DNA of 64,000 bases, taken from NCBI GenBank assembly GCA_008828725.1, contig MEHQ01003342.1:10417-74416 (forward strand). Reading direction: 5' to 3'. Of the stretch, positions 56,701 through 64,000 are shown piece after piece; within the stretch, counting starts at the first letter, position 1; each line of letters starts with the position of its first letter. Origin of the DNA: Saccharina japonica. Taxonomy: Eukaryota; Sar; Phaeophyceae; Laminariales; Laminariaceae. Position numbers and translations under genes: made by a program. The notes beneath the pieces are model-generated. The model searched no databases. It was given only the letters and a program-made list of their open reading frames with translations, and was not told the origin of the DNA.

Positions 56701-59700
56701 ATGTATTTTATACTCGTTAATAGTATGGCCCTTAACCCCAAACTTCTTCGGAATTTCATTCTTGTGTTGGAAAATGTTTCATTGTATTCTTAGAGACCAT
56801 GGGATTGATTGTTCACGGGGTAGTACGTACTGTACATATGAGTAGCACTTTTATTTTCCTCCAAAACCGTTTTTTTTGGGGTGAGGTATGGAGGTGCTCA
56901 AGTGACCACCCTTAAAAGGCAAAAATGGGGGCAACCTCTACCGAAGCAAGCGTCTCAAGAGGGACGGCAACATAGGAGATGGGGGAGGACAAGAGGGTGG
57001 ACGGGTACCAACGCTTACCCAATACCTGGTACGATTCTTGAATAGACAATTTCCCTAATAATCGTACCGAATAATACCGTTCGTCTTCTACGATGACAGC
57101 TCAATCGGAACGCTCTCCTACTGTGGCGTGACTGGACGCCATGAAAGAGGCCACTTTGGGTTGTTTGTTCAGTGCGAGAGAGTTCGGGGGCGAACGAAAT
57201 CGGCAGGGAAGCGGCCAAGGCACAAGCCATAACTCCGCCCACAGACGTTGAGCCCCCGCTTGCCAGCCCGACTGCTGAAACAGTGGACGATTTTGTTTTT
57301 CGCAGCGGCACGAACGAGGCAATCTTCTGCTGTACGTATACCTGGAAGGGCCCATCTTGTCTCCTGCGGGAGCGTGTATGTTGACACCACCAGTCGTAAA
57401 AGACAAGCCACAAGGTTGAGAAAGCAGTAAAACCCTCCAAAATACGTACCCTGAAAAATACATCAGAGGCAAGGCACTGCACTTTCTCACTGGTGCACTA
57501 CACGTTCGGGTAAAAATCGGCGGCACCATCGAGAGGTAGCGGAAATGCCTCCCCCTCGGCTGTGAGGTCCAAAAACACGCAAAAACGCGCGGTTCCCCTT
57601 ACCTTTTGCCTTCCGGAGGGGGGAACTTCGCCTCCGTTCTATCGACGAAAAAGCGGCCAGGGGACTTGAACGGAGAGCAGTGCCACAGGCCCACATCGTC
57701 CACGAGCGCCCTCACCTGGGAGAGAGTACGTGTGTTTTATGTGTTGGGGAGTCCGACACGCACGAGAGGAAAAACCAGACTCAGGGCGTGTTCTAACCCC
57801 CCTCCAGAGAGCTTGGAACGAACCGAATGGAATATTATTTGCCAGGTCAATTGGTGTTTGATTGGGTGTGCAAAGCGACTGGGTTCAGTGCAGCCCGGGA
57901 AAAGCAGTTTCATCTAGGAACAGGAAGAACAAGGGTTTTACCCCGTTTTTTTCTCGTTTAGGAGGACCGAATGGCCCGACCGAACGGGAACAAATAGTTC
58001 ATTGTTTGATGGACGTGGACACCAATTGCGGACAAACATGCGTGTTGCATGTGTCGAGCCATGTGCGAAAATATACAGTAGTTCGTGCACGGATGTCGCA
58101 GGCGAGGCCCAGGATTCTGCGTGTACCCAATCTCATATATAGGAACGAAACGAACGGCCACGAACAGCCTCGTTCCGTTTTTCTTGTTTCCATGCACCTT
58201 GGAGGGGTTAAGACACGCCCTCACCCCACGATAGGGATCGCACTTTTTTTTTTTTTCACCCTTTTGAGGCAATATTTTCTGACCGGCTACGAAAAGCTTC
58301 AAGTGAACAACTAACCGTTAGTATGCGTTTTACTACAGCAGTACGAGTATATAATTATGCTTGTTTTAGGACTGGCGCAGACGCACAGAAAATATCAATC
58401 GGGTGATGTTCTGCGCGAAAAAAACGCCTTCGAAGTTCATGTTTCGGGGTGAAACATTGAGCTCCTCTATGGGTGGGGGAGCTCAGAAAATAAGCCACCG
58501 CCCCTGCAAGGTGGTATCTGCTAACAATATAACACGAAACAGGTGGAAACACGGCACACCAACACCCCGGGGGGGCCAACACCCCGGGGGAGACAAAGGG
58601 CCCAAGGTGGAGAAAAAATGAACGTCGAGCTTGGGGCACCATGTCGTTACGCGAGGGCTGATTGTTTAGTGTATGCTGTCTGCCGCCGCCTTGCTTGGCG
58701 GCCTGGACTGATCAGATATCATACGCAGACGAAAGAGGACAAAAGCGAGACCGCCGTGTATTTACATAGATTTGACTGAAAGGCACAAGTGCATGTCACC
58801 CTTTTAGGTTTTGACATGTGAAGCATCGGTGAGGAGTCGGTATGAAACCATTCATTTGGGGGGACGGCACTAGTATTGGTATACGTTTGTCTAGGTATTC
58901 AGGGATGATTGATTATCGGGATAGATGTATGTGAATTATATGACTGAAGCAAGAGCTGCACATTGCCAGATGGCAAATTGAATCATGTTAATTTTATGAT
59001 GATAGAAAAAGACGACTCGCCGCGATGTCATCCACCACGTTTTCACGCTTTTGCGTCGGGGCATTGTTAGCCATATGGGTCTCTTTGTGAAATCCCGATC
59101 GTTTCGCTTATGTCTGATAGATTTTGCGTAGGAGCATCGCTAGCCATGTGGGTCTCTTTGTGAAATCCTGATCGTTTCGCTTCTGTCTGATAGATCTTGG
59201 AAAGATGGCCGGACCGATGATTTTGTGTCCGTGAGGGATTTCCGCACATACAGTACACGCAAACTTGTGGAGCAACAACGGTGATGGCAGTGGGCAGTTT
59301 GAGCCAACTCGCGAGGGGGAGCGGCAGAGCAGGGCACCAACGATTTTACTATTTCGACGGACCATATCGGACCCTTCCACCGATTACACCCTCCAGAAGG
59401 TTTCGCTGGGGGGGGGTATCATACCAACACGAAGAAACTGAAGGAACCTTCGTGGGGTACGAATACAACGGCAGGTGCAGAGCTAGGAGCGAGACAAACA
59501 GAGCTGCGCGTGGCGGCCATTATTATTATGTGCAACGTTTCACAGATGCTCCGAGTACCTTGGAGTAAAGTAAGGAGTATTGGAGATAAAATAAAATACT
59601 TCAGGTACTTCGTGTACTCGGAGTATTTCGGGGTTCGATACTCCGAATACTGCTCGTACTCGGAGTATTTCGGGCATGAACACTCTCGATACTGCTTTAC

Positions 59701-62700
59701 TCGGAGTATTTCGGGATCCGATACTGCGGGTACTCCTTGTACTCCGAGTATTTGGGGCTTCAGTACTGCTCATACTCCCAGTACTCGGAGTATTTCGGGA
59801 TCCGATACTGCGGGTACTCCTTGTACTCCGAGTATTTGGGGCTTCAGTACTGCTCATACTCAAAGTACTCCGAGTATTCAGGCCGCCAGTACTCTAATAC
59901 TCTCAGCACTCGGAATACGAAATGTACTCGATACTCGGAGTATACTCGGAGTGTGAAGTACGTTAGAAGCATCTTTGCATCATTTTAAGACTCGGCCGTC
60001 ATTCCTCCCAGGTTCTGAAAGCGTGTGACTGGCGTTTATAGCATTAAAAAAATCACAGATGCTCCCATTACCTCGGAGTATAATTAGAGTATTTTCGAGA
60101 AAAAAATACTTCAGGTATTTTGTGTACTCGCAGTATTTCGGTGTCCGATACTCTCGATACTAGCAGTACTCCGAGTAATTTAGATGTTTTTACTCCGAGT
60201 ACTGCTTGTACTCGAGTATAAGTACTGCTCATACTCCCAGTACTCGGAGTATTTGGGCCTTCAGTACTGCTCATACTCCAAGTACTCCGAGTATTTAGGC
60301 CACCAGTACTCTAATACCTCAGTACTCGGAGTACGAAAAACACTCACGAGTATACTCGGAGTATCGTGTATACTCGGAGCAATTGTGCAACGTTTAGACT
60401 GTAGCAGCATGTGGTGCGTGGTCGGGAGCAGCGTGGTGTCCGAGTGGGACGCAACACGTGAGAGGAATCCTACGCGCTTCTCAAGAGGAAGAATAGCGAT
60501 GCCACAGACAGATCATATGTATCGTCCGTACGCAGGCACCGACATAAAAACGGGTAAAGGGGAAATTAAAGAGCACGTACGATGTGGCGTTGGTTTGTGG
60601 TTTTAGTCTGGGTCATATTCAGCTGAAAAAAGCACGAAGCATTTAAAAACAATAGCTCCTACCTCTAGAAGAAACCTTGATGCCGTTCCGTGGAAAGGTA
60701 TGACGTCAGCGAGGGCCGTTCCAGTAGTGACTCCGTACAAGAGCGAGGATCGGCTGCGCTCGAGACCTTCGCGGAGCGGTATGAGCTGATCGTCCGATCT
60801 GCCAATGGCAACGTGCGTGTGTGGGTCAAAAACGTTATTGAGACGACAAACCGACGGTAACTTAAGCGCAGCTGGAAATGCAGTCGAGTGCCAGTTTTTG
60901 TTTGAGGTGCTTTCGTCCGCTTTCGATCTCACTCCAACCGAGCCTCGTGCGAACATCCTAAGAGGAGTGAAGTCGAGTAGAATCGTGCGCGCAAAGTCAT
61001 CGTGGGCGGAAAAATTGCCGAAGCGTTAATTAAGCCGATTGTCAGTCACCGTGTGCCTCGGATTTGCAACCTAGATAACTGACTGAATGACTGTTTGGCT
61101 TGCCCGTGGTGACCCATCCACGCCGATCAGCGCGGTTCTCACGCCAACTGGCCCACCAATGAATCAGCCGTTACACAGGCCCACTGATCTACGAGCCAAT
61201 CGCCCAATCAACCAACCAATCATTTCAAGCAAACTAAGGGTCAACCAGCAAATGGACCAACCAGAAAATCGGCCGACCAATAACCTACTACTGTACCTGG
61301 TAGAACCAACCAAACAAACCAACACCGAAACAGACCAACCAACGACCTAACTGCCCTACTCATAATGCGTTTAGCCGACTGCACCTACGTGTAAAATACC
61401 TGGTGGAGAGATGTGTCACGATGGACGTGACTTGTTCAACGGTGCCGAAGCTCCCCCTTTTCGCCACCACTGCAAAGTCAGAGTAGTTTAGCCCGGTCCT
61501 GGCGTGACCGATCACCAAAAAACGACGACGGTCGGGAAAAGACGACAATCAAAACATTGCGAGTCCCTGACGCGTACGACGATAGAGGTAGAGCACTTTT
61601 TGCTGTTTTTGTTTCTGAATGATCGGGCTCCTTAACCCAAATTCGTCGTTTTTTCATTCTTGTGTTGCCATATTTTCCATGGTATACCTAGCTCATGGGA
61701 TTGTTTTCGTCGGGTACGAGCACTTTTGGTTTCCTCCAAAACCGGTTTTCGGGTGAAGCATGGAGCTTCTCAAGTGACCACCCTTATAAGGCAGAAACAC
61801 CACGGTGCACCTCTATCGTACGTAGCATTCGTCCCCTGATCGACCAAGAAAAACACACAACATCTACGTATCTATTTATCTACCCTGTTATCTGTAATGG
61901 GAAATCAATATCTTCGCGACTCACTGATGGATTCCTCTCATCACGTGAACATACTACTACTTACTGTATGAAACAGTCCCAGTGTATATGGACTTGCATA
62001 CCCCCTCCCGGACGGACTCGTACCCGGCTGAGCCAACGACGTTTGGTAAAACGATAATCACAAGCACAACCTCAACAGTCGTAGCAACAGCCGCAGAGTG
62101 CAACCAGCCCGCGGAAGTTCAGTGCGACGTGTGCCACGATAAAAAGGTACTGTACCGTTACTTGGCTGATTTTTGTTTCTGAAAGATCGGGCCCCTTATT
62201 TAACCTAAAATCGTCGGTATTTCGTGTTTGTGTCGCAATTCTTCCCGTCGTATAAGTTAGGCCATGGTAGTGTCCATCGCGCAGCACTTATATTTTCCTC
62301 CGAAATAAGTTTTTGGGTTATAAGGTACAGAGCTCCTCCAGTGACCACCCTCCGAAGGCAGAAACATGATGCTCTAACGCTTACCATCGGCGGTGGTAAC
62401 ATATGTACCACAGCTATAGAGGTGGGGGGGGTGTGGTTGCTGGGAAGCGTGGAGCAACACTCTTCGGTCTACTACTGCTGTAGATAGATGCGGAAACGTG
62501 TACGACCGCTGCCTGTGCTCTACTGGGTTGACATCAGCGCTCCGTCGGAGCGACGTCCCCTGCCTGCCCTCGTTGGCAGACGCGGTGCAGAGATCGAGCG
62601 CATGTTCTACTGTCGGGGAAGTGGGTGCCCGAGACTGCCAGCGGGTCAGGGGGAAGGTCCGAGGCGCGTTCATTTAGCAAAAATTCCCATGTGCAGCCGA

Positions 62701-63456
62701 TATAGATCGGAGGCCATTGATGGGCGTCTTAGGACGTGCGACCGCGAGGCTCAAAATATAGCCTGCGCGATAAGCACAGCCTCTACATCATTGTCTCGCA
62801 ATTAAGGGTGCGCAGTAGCTGCCGATGCGAAAGCGCTGTGAGGTCGAGTCGAGCCTCCACAAGCTAGTACCTGGCGACGACGATACCAGGCGCCCATCCG
62901 CCAGGAAGCGACGGCGATATGCCCATCACACCCAGCTCCACTTCACACGTTTCGTTGCGCACCGCCAGCAAACATAAGCAAGTCTGAACCGGTACGAAGC
63001 TGTACGTAGCAACGGCGGTGCGTATGCGAGAGACGCCTGCTACGGAAGAGATGCACCATGTTTTGGCCTTCTGAAAGTGGCCACTTGGGGGAGCTCCAGA
63101 CCCCACCCAAACACCTATTTTGGAGGGAAATACAAGTGCTACTACTGAAGTACCCGGTGTGCACTACTGTACCACCATGCCTTGAGCAGACACGAACAAC
63201 ATTGCAACACAATAACGAAAGAAGCCCGACGGGTTTGGGTTAAAGGGGCCGGATCATTCAGAAACGTTTTTAACCCAGAAAGTGATACACCTCTATCGTA
63301 TCATAGCACGCGTCAAGCAGGGCACTGCCCTGTACTTACTGCGTGTAGGGGAAGGCCCGGGCTTCCTCAGAGGTGAGTATGGGTATGCACCCGGCCGAGA
63401 TCGCGTCGAAAAGTCGGCGGCTGGAAGCCGTGTCCCCCCTCGGGCAAAAGCAAAAC
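53707..63456 (-). CDS. GT47 exostosin-type glycosyltransferase joined in phase to a carbohydrate sulfotransferase
   Basis: Minus-strand exons in order: 63456-63340, 61498-61400, 60957-60663, 57715-57603, 56228-56114, 55339-54740, 54090-53707. The first two give FCFCPRGDTASSRRLFDAIS, AGCIPILTSEEARAFPYTQ and LNYSDFAVVAKRGSF, the donor-sugar half of the exostosin (GT47) domain. The last three give CAPPNTGSLQFRML (5'-phosphosulfate loop), IGIVRDPVTRFLSAYLD (3'-phosphate site) and RLYSEDYDTFGW near the C-terminus. These are signatures of Golgi carbohydrate sulfotransferases that use PAPS. All six junctions keep phase. The sulfotransferase part has no signal anchor of its own. Two separate genes are possible: GT47 could read through to a stop at 61360, and an ATG sits at 60956. 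Earlier GT47 exons lie beyond the window. Confidence 0.7.
56343..56700. mobile_element. Two tandem MITEs sharing CAATTTGGAAA ends
   Basis: Two adjacent copies (about 56371-56530 and 56551-56700). Each starts CAATTTGGAAA, then TCAAATCCGCTTTTGATTTG, and ends with the inverse (CAATGAAAAGCGGATTTG ... CCAAATTG). The interior CACCACC...GGTGCTGGTG also folds. The left flank and the junction between copies are themselves inverted (TTTTTTTAACGAA), suggesting longer original ends. They lie immediately right of the 5'-PSB exon (56228), in the upstream intron. Confidence 0.8.
56720..56975 (+). repeat. Intron-associated repeat family R5, copy 1
   Basis: It shares TTTCATTCTTGTGTTGG, TCCTCCAAAACCG, TGGAGGTGCTCAAGTGACCA and CCCTTAAAAGGCA with the copies at 61617, 62178 and 63010. 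No ends or coding capacity were recognised. Confidence 0.8.
59541..60387. mobile_element. 8-bp-TSD element built of ACTCCGAGTA palindromes, copy 2
   Basis: Ends CACAGATGCTCCGAGTA and TACTCGGAGCAATTGTG with perfect flanking CAACGTTT at 59533-59540 and 60388-60395. It has the same orientation and two-module layout as 34598-35348, with an extra repeat of the CGGGATCCGATACTGCGGGT unit. It lies in the 2.9 kb intron between the exons at 60663 and 57715 of the GT47/sulfotransferase locus. Confidence 0.9.
61617..61835 (+). repeat. Repeat family R5, copy 2
   Basis: TTTCATTCTTGTGTTGCC, CTCCAAAACCGGTTTTCGGG, GGAGCTTCTCAAGTGACCAC and CACCTCTATCGTACGTAGCA. It lies in the intron between the two GT47 exons. 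Confidence 0.8.
62178..62395 (+). repeat. Repeat family R5, copy 3
   Basis: TTCCTCCGAAATAAGTTTTT, AGAGCTCCTCCAGTGACCAC and CTCCGAAGGCAGAAACATGA. It lies in the same intron as copy 2. Confidence 0.75.
63010..63165 (-). repeat. Repeat family R5, copy 4 (inverted)
   Basis: The reverse complement carries GTAGCACTTGTATTTCCCTC, GGAGCTCCCCCAAGTGGCCA and TCCGTAGCAGGCGTCTC, matching copy 1. Minus-strand frames across it are not exons. Confidence 0.75.
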
Positions 63457-64000
63457 CTGCGTTGAAAACAGGAGATACACAGCAAAACGACTTTTTTTTT
63501 CTTCAAATTCATCAAGTCCAGCACCGTCACCACTTTTTTCATGCCCGTTCGGGTGTCACAGGCGACAAGCGGCGTAGGGAAAAAAAAACAAACGTTGTCT
63601 TGCTCTCTGCGCAGAAAAGTGCGGGGAACGGCGAAACAAGAGAACGTTGTGACCAAGGCAGTGGAAGAAGACAACAAAAAAAGCGTGTACGTACGTACCC
63701 CGAACGGGTTATATCCAACGGCGCGGTACAGTAGTAGTAGTAGAAGACAGGTGGCCGCAACAAGGACTCCGACCCGAAGGAACCCACCCCCCTGTACGTA
63801 TACTACCGTGAAAACAACCTGAGGTGTAAAAAGAAGCCTGTTCAAAACCAAACGGGGCACAGTGTCCGAACCTTAACAGCAGCATCGCTTGACCACCAAA
63901 CTGCCCTGATTTATCCACCCTTAATACTGCTCACTGCTTGCTGTAGTACTGAGTTTGCCATGAGTCCACAAGATGATATCGATGCCAAAACTATCATGGT
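63457..64000. other. Upstream intron of the GT47 exons
   Basis: No further exon was recognised. The region should be intron leading to earlier GT47 exons outside the window; the pyrimidine tract and ttcaacgcag acceptor of exon 63456 lie at its left edge. Confidence 0.4.

Noticed and set aside
57172-57384. Plus-strand frame GANEIGREAAKAQAITPPTD
   Set aside because: It lies in a sulfotransferase intron with no matching partner exon, and the opposite strand is also open.
58355-58480. Minus-strand last exon ELNVSPRNMNFEGVFF...
   Set aside because: The segment is a worn copy of repeat family R5, and its phase is not needed by the sulfotransferase chain.
62943-63212. Minus-strand exon between GT47 exons
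   Set aside because: It is an inverted R5 repeat; the exons at 63340 and 61498 already join in phase and complete the motif.

Overview
This is a 64 kb piece of a nuclear genome from an intron-rich, repeat-rich photosynthetic stramenopile, most likely a brown alga. Three observations support this. A light-harvesting-type gene begins with a signal peptide followed by an ATQ|AFHVP junction, the phenylalanine-type plastid entry signal of secondary red plastids. Short TTAGGG-type arrays occur at four places. A GT47/sulfotransferase locus fits a sulfated-polysaccharide maker. Assignment is by inspection only; no database search was possible.

Coding exons are small and GC-rich, have GT-AG borders, and sit in long AT-rich introns, so most long uninterrupted reading frames are not genes. 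I assembled genes from exons whose splice sites, reading phase and protein motifs agree. From left to right: a light-harvesting antenna gene (minus, 4862-5977, C-terminal exons not found); an oxidoreductase-like CCGNGC/CVW protein (minus, 8198-9109, 5' end not found); an unknown protein with a duplicated AMEEFAALERKL motif (minus, 11012-12034); an aspartyl/asparaginyl beta-hydroxylase-like enzyme with a plastid-type N-terminus (plus, 12274-14847, complete); Mediator subunit 21 (minus, 16561-20264, complete, with a 3.3 kb intron); a secreted PSI-domain protein (plus, 20804-26734, complete); an ING-family PHD-finger chromatin reader (minus, 33130-42063, partial); and a GT47 exostosin-type glycosyltransferase whose exons run in phase into a carbohydrate sulfotransferase (minus, 53707-63456). 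The last may be one bifunctional gene. Two gene pairs are head-to-head with short shared upstream regions (12035-12273 and 20265-20803).

The space between genes is dominated by small non-autonomous DNA transposons. At least five elements have 8-bp target duplications and terminal inverted repeats, some with interiors built almost entirely of one short palindromic word. Others include nested MITEs, a two-copy SINE-like retroposon with clean target duplications and A-tails, a dispersed family ending in C-runs, a repeat family concentrated in introns of the GT47/sulfotransferase locus, many simple repeats, one decayed gag-like retroelement remnant and one assembly gap (38435-39325). The short words TACCTGGTA/TACCAGGTA and CTGCTGTAC/GTACAGCAG recur across all noncoding regions.

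The genes do not form a single pathway. They look like ordinary nuclear genes (photosynthesis, transcription, chromatin, protein hydroxylation, cell-wall polysaccharide synthesis) scattered through transposon-rich DNA.
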